64,000 nt of DNA from Altericroceibacterium indicum (GTDB lineage: Bacteria > Pseudomonadota > Alphaproteobacteria > Sphingomonadales > Sphingomonadaceae): the NCBI RefSeq assembly GCF_009828105.1, contig NZ_WTYQ01000004.1, forward strand, positions 234,041 through 298,040, in the 5' to 3' direction. Both the position numbers and the translations under genes were made by a program. Below are positions 53,317 through 64,000 of the stretch, piece after piece (within the stretch, counting starts at the first letter, position 1; every line of letters starts with the position of its first letter). The notes beneath the pieces are model-generated. The model made no database searches. It saw only the letters and a list, made by a program, of their open reading frames with translations, and was not told where the DNA came from.

Positions 53317-54522
53317 ATGAAGAAGACCACCGGAACCGACCGCTCGATCACGTCCACATGGCGCCCGCAGACTCAAGCTGTCCGCGCAGGCACATGGCGT
53401 TCTGAACATGGGGAAACCAGCGAAGCGCTTTTCCTCACTTCTGGCTACACTTATGATGAGGCTGCCATAGCAGCGGCCCGTTTTGCCGGTGAGGCTGAAG
53501 GCATGACTTATTCGCGCCTGCAGAACCCGACAGTGCAGATGCTGGAAGAACGCATTGCGATGATGGAAGGGGCGGAGGCTTGCCGCACGCAGGCTTCGGG
53601 CATGTCCGCGATGACGGTGGCACTTCTGTCGCAGCTCTCCGCTGGCGATCATGTGGTGTCAGCACGCGCTGCCTTTGGTTCATGCCGCTGGCTGGTTGAT
53701 AGTTTGCTGCCGCGCTTCGGCATTGAAACCACTGTGGTGGATGCGAGCGATAATGCCTCCTGGGAAGCGGCGATGAAGCCGAACACCAAGGTTTTCTTCT
53801 TTGAGACGCCGGCCAACCCGACAATGGATATTGCCGATCTGGAATTCATCTGCGGTTTGGCGCGTGCCAATGGCATCCGTACTCTGGTGGACAATGCATT
53901 CTGTACTGCCGCTTTGCAGCGCCCGATGGAGTTTGGTGCGGATGTTGTTGCCTATTCTGCTACTAAGCTGATGGACGGGCAGGGCCGGGTGCTGGCCGGG
54001 GCTGTTTGCGGCACTGAAGAATTCATCAATGAAGTCTTGCTGCCTTTCCAGCGCAATACCGGCCCGAACCTTTCACCGTTCAATGCCTGGGTGGTGCATA
54101 AGGGCCTTGAAACGCTGAGCCTTCGGGTGGAGCGGCAGAGCCAGAATTGCCTCGAAATCGCCCAAATGCTGGAAGGCAGGGTAGGCCGGGTGATGCATCC
54201 CTTCCTCGACAGTCACCCGCAGCAGGCGCTGGCCAAGAAGCAAATGGACAATTGCGGGGCGATTTTCAGTTTTGAAGTGGCAGATCGCAAACAGGCACAC
54301 GCTTTGCTCGATGCTCTCCAATTGATTGATATTTCTAACAATATTGGTGATTCACGATCTCTGATGTGTCATCCGGCCAGCACGACTCATGCCAATATGG
54401 GTGAAGATGGGCGTGCCGAAATGGGTATCAAAGAGGGCATGTTGCGTCTGAATGTCGGGTTGGAAGATGTGCAAGATCTCAAGGAAGATCTGGATCAGGC
54501 GTTGAATAAGATCGGCCTCTAA
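53317..54522 (+). CDS. metZ: O-succinylhomoserine sulfhydrylase
   Basis: 401 aa from ATG 53317. Cys/Met-metabolism PLP family. LFLTSGYTYD and YSRLQNPTVQMLEERIAMMEGAEA at the N-terminus, VDNAFCTAALQRP, and the PLP Lys in AYSATKLMDGQGRVLAG, ending SLMCHPASTTH. The wording matches MetZ rather than MetB (LFLTSGY and MDGQGRV). Direct sulfhydrylation of O-succinylhomoserine to homocysteine. No riboswitch recognised in the 110 bp upstream. Confidence 0.93.
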   Translation: MKKTTGTDRSITSTWRPQTQAVRAGTWRSEHGETSEALFLTSGYTYDEAAIAAARFAGEAEGMTYSRLQNPTVQMLEERIAMMEGAEACRTQASGMSAMTVALLSQLSAGDHVVSARAAFGSCRWLVDSLLPRFGIETTVVDASDNASWEAAMKPNTKVFFFETPANPTMDIADLEFICGLARANGIRTLVDNAFCTAALQRPMEFGADVVAYSATKLMDGQGRVLAGAVCGTEEFINEVLLPFQRNTGPNLSPFNAWVVHKGLETLSLRVERQSQNCLEIAQMLEGRVGRVMHPFLDSHPQQALAKKQMDNCGAIFSFEVADRKQAHALLDALQLIDISNNIGDSRSLMCHPASTTHANMGEDGRAEMGIKEGMLRLNVGLEDVQDLKEDLDQALNKIGL

Positions 54523-54570
54523 CCATCTGGTTAGTGGCCTCAAAAATGCGGCAGGGCAACACGGAGATAT

Positions 54571-55905
54571 ATGTTGGAACCCTTTGATTATTATGCCGCA
54601 CTGGTTGACGGGTCGGACGATGCGATTATCGGCAAGGATCTGACCGGGAAGATCCTCAAGTGGAATCCCTCGGCCGAACGCATCTTTGGCTATACCGCCG
54701 CAGAAATGGAAGGGCAGCAGATCCAGCTGATTCTTCCGCCCGATGTCTATGATGAAGAAGAACGGATTTTCGAGCGCATCCGTTCTGGTGAGCGTGTCGG
54801 CCAGTTCTTCACCCGCAGGATTCATAAATCCGGTCGTCTGATGCATGTTTCGGTTACGATCTCCCCGGTTCGCAACGAGCAGGGCGAGATTGTTGGGGCC
54901 AGCGCCATCATCCGCGATGCTACTGAATATATGGCGCGAGATATTCGCCTGCGCGAAAGTGAAGAGCGCTTTCGTATGATGGCCGAAAACATCTCGCAGT
55001 TGGCATGGATAGCGGAAGCTGATGGCGGCATCATCTGGTATAATCGGCGCTGGTATGATTACACTGGTACCAATCCAGTTCAGATGCAGAGTGGTTCTGG
55101 TTGGAAACCTTTCCTGCACCCGGACTACCAGCAGCGGGTGAACAATGGCCTGCGTGAGTGTGTAGAAGCTGGCGATGCATGGGAAGACACTTTCCCTTTG
55201 CGCGGGGCGAACGGGCAATATCGTTGGTTTTTATCCCGCTCCAAACCGATCACGGATGCTGATGGCCGGGTGATGTATTGGTTTGGCACGCACACCGATA
55301 TTACCGAGCAGCGTGAGCAGGAAGAGCAGATCCGCCTGTTGCTGATGGAAGTGAATCATCGCTCCAAGAATATGCTGACCACGGTTCAGGCACTTGCCCG
55401 TCGCAGCGCCAAGGACGATAAGGGCTTTATTGCCCGGTTTGAAGACCGGGTGCGCAGCCTTGCCGTCAATCAGGATATATTGGTACGCCGGGAATGGCGT
55501 GAAGTGCCCATTGCCGAATTAGTCCGCCTGCAACTCGGCTTTGTTGAGGAAGCACGCGGCGAGTTTACTGTCACTGGGCCGGAATGCGCGCTGATGCCAC
55601 GTGCTGCTGAAGTGATCGGCATGGCTTTGCATGAACTGGCCACCAATTCGCTCAAATATGGTGCCCTTTCCGTAGATGGTGGCAAGGTGGCGATTGACTG
55701 GCGCTGTGCTGACAAGAGCGGGGTGTTCTCTATTCATTGGACTGAAAGTGGCGGGCCTGAGGTGGTGGAGCCGAGCCATCACGGTTTTGGAACCACGCTC
55801 ATCCGCGATGTTCCGAGGCATAATCTTGGCGCAACTGTGGAGTTGGACTATAAACCCGATGGCCTTTCATGGTCGCTCAAGGGCAAATGCTGTTCAGCCG
55901 GTTAA
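54571..55905 (+). CDS. PAS-PAS sensor kinase, HWE/HisKA_2 family
   Basis: 444 aa, soluble. Two PAS domains (about residues 5-125 and 135-255, with LVDGSDDAIIGKDLTGKILKWNPSAERIFGYT at the start), then the kinase core: phospho-acceptor H263 in EVNHRSKNML and the ATP-binding ALHELATNSLKYGALS. This HWE/HisKA_2 type is abundant in alphaproteobacteria, often for stress or light signalling. It lies 48 nt after metZ with no response regulator beside it. Confidence 0.92.
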   Translation: MLEPFDYYAALVDGSDDAIIGKDLTGKILKWNPSAERIFGYTAAEMEGQQIQLILPPDVYDEEERIFERIRSGERVGQFFTRRIHKSGRLMHVSVTISPVRNEQGEIVGASAIIRDATEYMARDIRLRESEERFRMMAENISQLAWIAEADGGIIWYNRRWYDYTGTNPVQMQSGSGWKPFLHPDYQQRVNNGLRECVEAGDAWEDTFPLRGANGQYRWFLSRSKPITDADGRVMYWFGTHTDITEQREQEEQIRLLLMEVNHRSKNMLTTVQALARRSAKDDKGFIARFEDRVRSLAVNQDILVRREWREVPIAELVRLQLGFVEEARGEFTVTGPECALMPRAAEVIGMALHELATNSLKYGALSVDGGKVAIDWRCADKSGVFSIHWTESGGPEVVEPSHHGFGTTLIRDVPRHNLGATVELDYKPDGLSWSLKGKCCSAG

Positions 55906-55972
55906 CTGGTATTCCTTCTGAATAGGCTGGTGAGGGGTTGCAGCTGGAACGAATAAGGCTAGGTTCGGAGCT

Positions 55973-56383
55973 ATGGTCGATACAATCCGGAGCCTCTTTC
56001 AGCACACCGCCATCACACATGGCGTTGCGGTGCATGTCGGCGTCAATTTCATGCCCGAACAATCGCGGGTCGATCAGGGCAAGTGGTTCTGGGTCTATCA
56101 TATCAGGCTGGAAAACCGTACGGGAGATGTCGTGCAATTGCTGTCTCGGCACTGGCGCATTACGGATTCGCAAGGCTTGGTGAATATCGTTGATGGCGAA
56201 GGTGTTATCGGTGAAACACCCGTGCTTCTGCCTGGTGAAACCTACGATTATGTGTCAGGTTGTCCGCTTGGTACGCCGCATGGCTCAATGGAAGGCCACT
56301 ACACCTTTGCAAGGGAAGGCGGTGGTCAATTTGAAGTGGCTATTCCCTTCTTTCCGCTATCTGCGCCTGCCACGGCTGATTGA
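55973..56383 (+). CDS. apaG: ApaG domain protein
   Basis: 136 aa. Immunoglobulin-like beta fold of the ApaG/DUF525 family with HGVAVHVGVNFMPEQS, YHIRLENRTGDVVQLLSRHWRITD and GVIGETPVLLPGETYDYVSGCPLGTPHGSMEGHY. Function not fully settled; linked to metal resistance in enterics. ATG preceded by GGAGCT. Confidence 0.94.
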   Translation: MVDTIRSLFQHTAITHGVAVHVGVNFMPEQSRVDQGKWFWVYHIRLENRTGDVVQLLSRHWRITDSQGLVNIVDGEGVIGETPVLLPGETYDYVSGCPLGTPHGSMEGHYTFAREGGGQFEVAIPFFPLSAPATAD

Positions 56384-56458
56384 CTTCGCGTACCTGTTCA
56401 ACCCATCCATAAAACCCAGGCTCTTGCGCTGCGGATCGTGCTCTCATAAGCATGGCGC

Positions 56459-57247
56459 ATGAAGCGTACCCATTTGCCGCTCAACGCTCTGCGCGTTTTC
56501 GATGCTGCTGCTCGCCATCTTTCGTTTACCCGCGCGGCTGACGAACTGGCGGTGACGCCTGCTGCTGTCGGTCAGCAAATCCGGGCTCTTGAAGATGTGC
56601 TCGGTGTTGTGCTGTTCCGTCGCACCAGCAAAGGGCTGGAACTGACTGATGAAGCCACCATGGGTCTTGACCCTTTGCGAGAAGGGTTTCTGCGGTTTGA
56701 AGAAAGTGTTCAGGCCATGCAGGCTGGCCAGTCGAGCCATCGCTTCACCATAGCTGCACCGGCTGAATTTTATGCCCAATGGCTAGCCCCGCGTTTGGCT
56801 GATTTTCGCCGCTCCCATCCAGAAGTACGGTTTCAGTTGGTGGGCGGTGAAGAGGTCGATTTTACCGAAGCCAATCTTGATATTGCTGTCCGCCTTGCTG
56901 AGGGGCCGGGCGACCTGGAAGGCGTTCGTCTGTCTGAGCCGCGTAAGGTGACAGTCGCGATTGATGGAGCGCCTGATGATTGGATCGTATGGCCCGGTGC
57001 CCCCCTCCCGGATGATGCTGAGCCAGTGTTACAGGTCAGCGATGCAGGCCATGCGCTCAATTCTGCACTTGCCGGTCTTGGTAAAGCCGTTCTGCCACTG
57101 CTTCTGGTCGAAAAAGCGATAGAGGACGGGCGATTGAAGGTTCTCGAGGGGCCAAGTGAGGGGCAGCGCGCTTATTGGCTGGTTGCTCCACGTCCACAAT
57201 GGCGCCAGGCCAAGGTTAAGACGCTTGTCAGCTTTTTGGGTTTTTGA
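56459..57247 (+). CDS. LysR-family regulator, GcvA-like
   Basis: 262 aa. HTH LPLNALRVFDAAARHLSFTRAADELAVTPAAVGQQIRALED, then an effector domain (LEGVRLSEPRKVTVAID). The C-terminus stops earlier than the usual 300 residues, at about 262. The next gene starts on the following base, so the two are translationally coupled. Targets unknown. Confidence 0.9.
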   Translation: MKRTHLPLNALRVFDAAARHLSFTRAADELAVTPAAVGQQIRALEDVLGVVLFRRTSKGLELTDEATMGLDPLREGFLRFEESVQAMQAGQSSHRFTIAAPAEFYAQWLAPRLADFRRSHPEVRFQLVGGEEVDFTEANLDIAVRLAEGPGDLEGVRLSEPRKVTVAIDGAPDDWIVWPGAPLPDDAEPVLQVSDAGHALNSALAGLGKAVLPLLLVEKAIEDGRLKVLEGPSEGQRAYWLVAPRPQWRQAKVKTLVSFLGF

Positions 57248-57799
57248 ATGACTGAAGGGGCAGACAGGCGCGATACGCCAGAAATTCGAACATCACGCTA
57301 CACTTTGCGCAAACTTGTGCGTGAAGATGCTGCGGCATTGTTCCCGAGCTTTTCAGATGATGACATGATGAAGTGGTGGAGTTGCGGCCCCTTCATCAGC
57401 GTGCAGGCGCTGGCAGATTGGCTTGTGCCTGAAAGTGGTTGGGACAAAGGCCGGAGCTGGGCGATTACCGACCATGATAGCGATCTTGCGATTGGTCGTC
57501 TGGCTGCGATCGATATGGGGGATGACGTTACCGAACTGGGGTATCTGATATCGAAGGAACGCCAAGGCGAGGGAATCGCAACTGAGGCGCTTTCCTCACT
57601 TGTCGCGCATCTTTTCCATGATGAGAAGCAAAGGCGTGTCTACGCTGATGTCGATCCAGATAATGTTGCATCGAATAAGATACTGGAAAAGCTTGGGTTT
57701 ACTCTGGAAGGGCGGCTGAGAGAAGCATGCACCACTCATATTGGGCGGCGTGATAGCTTGATCTGGGGAATGCTCGATCATGAGTGGCAAAAAAGATGA
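57248..57799 (+). CDS. GNAT-family N-acetyltransferase
   Basis: 183 aa, RimJ/RimL type. TSRYTLRKLVREDAAALFPSFSDD opening, TELGYLISKERQGEGIATEALSSLVAHLF containing the acetyl-CoA loop, and ADVDPDNVASNKILEKLGFTLEGRLREA with the RimL-like ending. Protein or small-molecule acceptor unknown. Coupled to the LysR gene upstream, whose product may regulate it. Confidence 0.92.
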   Translation: MTEGADRRDTPEIRTSRYTLRKLVREDAAALFPSFSDDDMMKWWSCGPFISVQALADWLVPESGWDKGRSWAITDHDSDLAIGRLAAIDMGDDVTELGYLISKERQGEGIATEALSSLVAHLFHDEKQRRVYADVDPDNVASNKILEKLGFTLEGRLREACTTHIGRRDSLIWGMLDHEWQKR

Positions 57800-58004
57800 T
57801 ATTGAGAAAATTAGCTCATATTGTTTAGGAAGGTATCATTGTGATTCCTCACGGAATATAATAATACGCTAAAAGCAAGCCGTTTGAATGGCATGTTTGC
57901 GGGTTGTATTTATGTTCGCCCAGAAGGCTGAAGCCCAGGCGATATGACCTAAAAGGCTTGTTGTGGAACACAGCCGTTGTGAGGCAGCACGCAGAGGTGA
58001 GCCG

Positions 58005-58673
58005 ATGACGATTACGAAACCTGTAAACTCACCGGGCCTGACATGTTCAGATTCTTCGGTTGTTCAGGTATCGTCACAGATGGATGGCATCGCAATGTGC
58101 AGCGCGAGTAATGAACGTCGTGATGAACAGCGGCATATTACTATCTATCGCCCGTGCTGTGTCGAAACCGCTTCTGGGGATTGTTGCATCGGCATCATCC
58201 GTAATATTTCAGACAGCGGCGCGCAGATCGAGACTCCATGCCTCGCGCCGGTTGGCAGCCAATTGACGTATTTCTGGGATGGCGGCCCTGTTTTCAAAGC
58301 AGAAGTGGTATGGGCGCATGATGGGCGTATCGGCCTTCATAATATTACTGTGGAGGAGGTGGCTGGTGCAGGCCACTTCCCCGCGCGTGCCATCCGGGTT
58401 CCTACTGATCTGCCTGCAACCATATGGCATGGTTCTGGCTGTTGCTCGGTAAGGGCCCACAATATCTCGCAAAAGGGCGTGATGGTGCTGGGCCTATCGC
58501 CTTTGATTGGCAATACGCTTGTGACTGTAGAGATAGGTGGTTTTTCGTTCCCTCAGGCATCCATTCGCTGGCGCGAAGGGCGTAAAGCGGGAATTGGCTT
58601 TGAAAAGTCAGTCCCGATCAAATGTCTGATGGAAATTCTTGCCGGTGACACGACAATCGCCTGTACTGGCTGA
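58005..58673 (+). CDS. Protein with two PilZ-like domains
   Basis: 222 aa from ATG 58005 (GAGGTGA upstream); a GTG at 57963 is in frame but unsupported. Two tandem PilZ-type beta-barrels: the first about residues 40-120 (IGIIRNISDSGAQIETPC, VVWAHDGRIGLHN), the second about 128-215 (VRAHNISQKGVMVLGL, SIRWREGRKAGIGFE). The c-di-GMP-binding RxxxR motif is not clearly conserved in either. Several cysteines (PCCVETASGDCC) are unusual. Possible c-di-GMP or structural PilZ role; uncertain. Confidence 0.75.
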   Translation: MTITKPVNSPGLTCSDSSVVQVSSQMDGIAMCSASNERRDEQRHITIYRPCCVETASGDCCIGIIRNISDSGAQIETPCLAPVGSQLTYFWDGGPVFKAEVVWAHDGRIGLHNITVEEVAGAGHFPARAIRVPTDLPATIWHGSGCCSVRAHNISQKGVMVLGLSPLIGNTLVTVEIGGFSFPQASIRWREGRKAGIGFEKSVPIKCLMEILAGDTTIACTG

Positions 58674-58760
58674 TGCCCAGACGTGCATGGGCACCGTACA
58701 TTGCGTTACGCCAAAATGGTCTCTGAACATTGATGCCCCTCTGGATGAAAGGGCGAAGTA

Positions 58761-58790
58761 AATCCGGGAGCGAAGGATCGCCCCCGGATT
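58761..58790 (-). terminator. Terminator after the cold-shock gene
   Basis: AATCCGGG-A-GCGA (58761-58773) pairs with TCGC-C-CCCGGATT (58778-58790) around AGGA. On the minus strand TTTACTT follows. Confidence 0.8.
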
Positions 58791-58797
58791 CGAATTC

Positions 58798-59004
58798 TCA
58801 CGCTTCGGCGAGATTGATTGCAGAAGCCTTGCCGTTGCGGCCCTGTTCAATATCATAAGACAGGCGCTGATCTTCTTTCAGCGTGGTCATGCCAGCAGCC
58901 TGAACGGCTGAGATGTGAACGAAGCTGTCGCTGCCACCTTCTTCAGGCTCGATGAAACCGTAGCCTTTGTCCTGATTGAAGAATTTTACTTTACCGATAG
59001 GCAT
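58798..59004 (-). CDS. cspA: Cold-shock domain protein
   Basis: 68 aa OB-fold. RNP1 KGYGFI and RNP2 FVHIS are intact, and the length is standard. Single-stranded nucleic-acid chaperone. ATG 59004 follows AAAGGGAAC. Its leader holds a perfect hairpin GCTGCAC-AAA-GTGCAGC (59036-59052), of the sort seen in long cold-shock 5' UTRs. The longer frame upstream is rejected. Confidence 0.95.
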   Translation of the reverse strand: MPIGKVKFFNQDKGYGFIEPEEGGSDSFVHISAVQAAGMTTLKEDQRLSYDIEQGRNGKASAINLAEA

Positions 59005-59528
59005 ATGTCGTTCCCTTTCATGAAACGTTAGAAGCGCTGCACAAAGTGCAGCACTGGATCGTGCGTCAGGTCGTAAGATGAAAGGAAGTCGCCGAAGGGT
59101 AAAGACAGCCAGCGTGAAGCTTACTGTTAATAACAAAAGGGCCGAAATCCGTCGCAAATTTTCGACGTCAGCAGTGCCTTGTAACATGACCGGTGCCATT
59201 CACCTAATTTTCTTTCAGCAGCCCTGGTGGCGATACCCTTGTGATGGGCGCTTAGAGCCAGAAGAGTGCGGCCTCAGGGGCAAGGTTGGATCTTGTTGGC
59301 AATGCGCCTCTATATAGGGTCTATATAGGGCGCTCTGGGGGCGCAGAAACTTACTTGGAATGGGGGTGGGATAATCGTGGCAAAAATCAGAATGGATTCG
59401 CCAATAAACTATACTAGGTTGCCCACCCTGGTGCCGAAAACGAACTGTAAGGCGGTTCGAGGGCGGTCGAACGCCATTATAAATCAATTCAACCAATGAC
59501 TTACTTTAGAATCTCACATCGAATGAAG

Positions 59529-59576
59529 AAAATTTCAAAAAAGTGTGTTGACCGAATCTGGGGTTAGTCCTAGAGG
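59529..59576 (+). promoter_or_regulatory. Candidate rRNA operon promoter
   Basis: AT-rich UP-like stretch (59529-59542) before TTGACC (59548-59553), 17 bp, then TAGAGG (59571-59576), about 320 bp ahead of 16S. The -35 is good; the -10 is unusual. Confidence 0.5.
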
Positions 59577-59695
59577 GGCTTCACCGACACGGGGACGGCG
59601 CTTCTGGCGCTACTGAGTTGGTCGCCAACATTGATGGGATAGCAATTCCCCTGGGATTTAATTTCAGGGACTGATTGCTGTCTTTGTTGTTGGGG

Positions 59696-59708
59696 TTCTT
59701 TGACATTG
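59696..59708 (+). promoter_or_regulatory. boxA-like antitermination element (leader)
   Basis: TTCTTTGACATTG, nearly identical to the TCTTTGACATTGTG copy at 61920-61933 in the 16S-23S spacer. The position in both leader and spacer is as expected for Nus-factor antitermination of rRNA transcription. Confidence 0.7.
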
Positions 59709-59898
59709 TTGATTGATTGATGAAGGGACATGTGGGCGACGGCGCCCGGTCCGGGGGTTTTAAGGCTCCGGATACCGGTATTTAAGTCGTTACCTTACAT
59801 AGTCCTTCGTATCCATTACGTTTGATAGATGCAGGTAATCGGCTCCTTGAACGTTGGTATGATGGCTGGCTTTGGCTGGTTATTGTATTGATGCACTC

Positions 59899-61395
<1,497 letters not shown>

Positions 61396-61594
61396 TAGTA
61401 CGAAAGCGCCAGCCCTTGCGGTTGGAAGAGCTTCGCACTTTTTCAAAGAACATTGCCGTCGTCCTCATGTCCTTTCATCACTGGAGATTGTTACAGGCGC
61501 TTTACTGCGCATGTGATAAATGCCTGAGCTGGCTCACGCCGCCCGCGGCTTGGCAATTCTATTGTATAGAATTGAGAGCTTGTGATGGCGCGAT

Positions 61595-61671
<77 letters not shown>

Positions 61672-61691
61672 TAGATTTTAAAGTTTGGTAG

Positions 61692-61767
61692 GGGGCCTTA
61701 GCTCAGCTGGGAGAGCACCTGCTTTGCAAGCAGGGGGTCATCGGTTCGATCCCGATAGGCTCCACCA
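61692..61767 (+). tRNA. tRNA-Ala (TGC)
   Basis: GGGGCCT pairs with AGGCTCC, anticodon TGC in CTTTGCAAG, T-arm GTTCGATCC, encoded CCA. Follows tRNA-Ile by 20 nt. Confidence 0.97.
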
Positions 61768-62140
61768 TTTATGTGGCCTACCGCTGCGCTGCTTGAGGCG
61801 TTTAAGCGCCTATCGCTTACGCTACTTGAGGCGCATTCTTTACACTCCAGTGTATGAAATACATCTGATCCCGCCCGGCTTTGGCCAGGGTGTGGTAGCG
61901 AAGAGATCTGCTCTTCGCGTCTTTGACATTGTGAATGGGTTTTTAATCGATGCCGTGGCGCATGGATTTATATTGGTCTACGGACTGATGTGATCATGCG
62001 ACACAACAGATATTTTATGTCTGGCTGAGATAACGTCCGCAACAAAAGCTACAGGTTAGTAGCATGGGTTTGAGGACTTGCTGGTTTATGCAAGCAGCAA
62101 GTTTTATCACTCTCAGGCCTGTCGTTGATGGTGTGGATTC
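61768..62140 (+). other. Spacer between tRNA-Ala and 23S
   Basis: No gene. Contains two imperfect direct repeats of about 24 bp (61777-61800 and 61809-61833, sharing CTTGAGGCG), a perfect hairpin GCGAAGAG-ATCTG-CTCTTCGC (61898-61918), and the second boxA-like element at 61920-61933. An open frame across tRNA-Ala and this spacer is not a gene. Confidence 0.7.
61777..61833 (+). repeat. Imperfect direct repeats in the ribosomal spacer
   Basis: CCTACCGCTGCGCTGCTTGAGGCG and a second unit beginning CCTATCGCTTACGCTACTTG, offset by 32 bp. The sequence between them (GGCG TTTAAG CGCC) can also fold into a short hairpin. Confidence 0.6.

Positions 62141-64000
<1,860 letters not shown>

Larger units (their letters stand above)
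59005..59898. other. Region between cspA and the rRNA operon
   Basis: No protein gene supported. It contains the cspA leader, a tandem repeat CTATATAGGG-T-CTATATAGGG (59310-59330), a rrn promoter candidate near 59548, and a boxA-like antitermination element TTCTTTGACATTG at 59696-59708 that recurs in the 16S-23S spacer. The rest of the region, to 59898, is the rRNA leader. Confidence 0.6.

Noticed and set aside
54352..55218. Long minus-strand frame across the metZ and HWE kinase genes
   Set aside because: Antisense to two well supported genes with conserved catalytic motifs; its protein shows no domain.
59215..59496. Minus-strand 93-codon frame between cspA and the rRNA operon
   Set aside because: Crosses the tandem repeat, without binding site or family; more likely chance.
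61685..61993. Plus-strand frame through tRNA-Ala and the spacer
   Set aside because: Overlaps tRNA-Ala, a direct repeat and boxA; typical chance frame.

Overview
The window reads as chromosomal DNA of an alphaproteobacterium, most probably a sphingomonad (Sphingomonadales). The 16S rRNA starting near 59899 is of alphaproteobacterial type. It is followed by tRNA-Ile(GAT), tRNA-Ala(TGC) and the start of a 23S gene. Supporting markers are a MucR/Ros regulator, class II DAHP synthase, a TonB-dependent receptor of the sphingomonad style, HWE-family kinases, PilZ proteins and the conserved block tsaB-rimI-mucR-fur-plsC-miaB-phoH-ybeY-corC. I see no phage, insertion sequence, integrase or CRISPR array; the window is mostly core genome. 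Start codons are often TTG or GTG, and many neighbouring genes overlap by ATGA or GTGA, so several starts were set from the ribosome binding site rather than from the longest frame.

Layout. 0.1-3.9 kb: a four-gene overlapping operon (nucleotidyltransferase, HAD-IB phosphatase, CDP-glycerol glycerophosphotransferase-like protein, GT4 glycosyltransferase), probably for an envelope phospho-glycan. 3.9-11.5 kb: pncB, then a C4-dicarboxylate locus in which dctA and an outer-membrane beta-barrel gene diverge from dctB-dctD. The DctD protein lacks the sigma-54 contact loop. 11.5-14.3 kb: an overlapping mgtE-modB-modC operon without modA. 14.4-16.1 kb: peptidyl-prolyl isomerase, a small membrane protein and a LysR regulator. 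16.3-25.4 kb: the conserved housekeeping block (CorC, YbeY, PhoH, MiaB, PlsC, Fur, MucR, RimI, TsaB), then a nitroreductase-like protein and Nfu, interrupted by a divergent SDR gene. 25.5-31.9 kb: a large M16 protease, DAHP synthase and a membrane diguanylate cyclase. 32-34.9 kb: ergothioneine genes egtB-egtD and a membrane-anchored retropepsin. 35-38 kb: TonB receptor and a small secreted protein. 38-45.8 kb: VOC protein, tRNA-Gln(TTG), two glutathione transferases, topoisomerase IB, two small unknown proteins, a GMC oxidoreductase and ilvE. 46-53.2 kb: a 20-codon ORF with an extreme Shine-Dalgarno sequence, a lipoprotein, tlyA, tspO, ubiK, recO-leuB, and a convergent pair GT2-GtrA / protein mannosyltransferase. 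53.3-59 kb: metZ, an HWE kinase, apaG, a LysR regulator, a GNAT enzyme, a double-PilZ protein and a cold-shock protein. 59.0-64 kb: leader and first part of an rRNA operon, cut by the window edge inside 23S.

The window carries no obvious undescribed multi-gene system. The observations I would follow first are: (i) the 20-codon minus-strand ORF at 46090-46152, whose upstream 15 nt are a perfect complement of the 3' end of the 16S rRNA in this same window; (ii) a DctD lacking GAFTGA and with a changed Walker B, together with TGTGC-type operator repeats in the dctA-dctB intergenic region, suggesting a sigma-54-independent dicarboxylate switch; (iii) the first operon, which looks like an uncharacterised phosphopolyol or glycan pathway; and (iv) the paired polyprenyl-phosphate-sugar synthase and PMT-family transferase.
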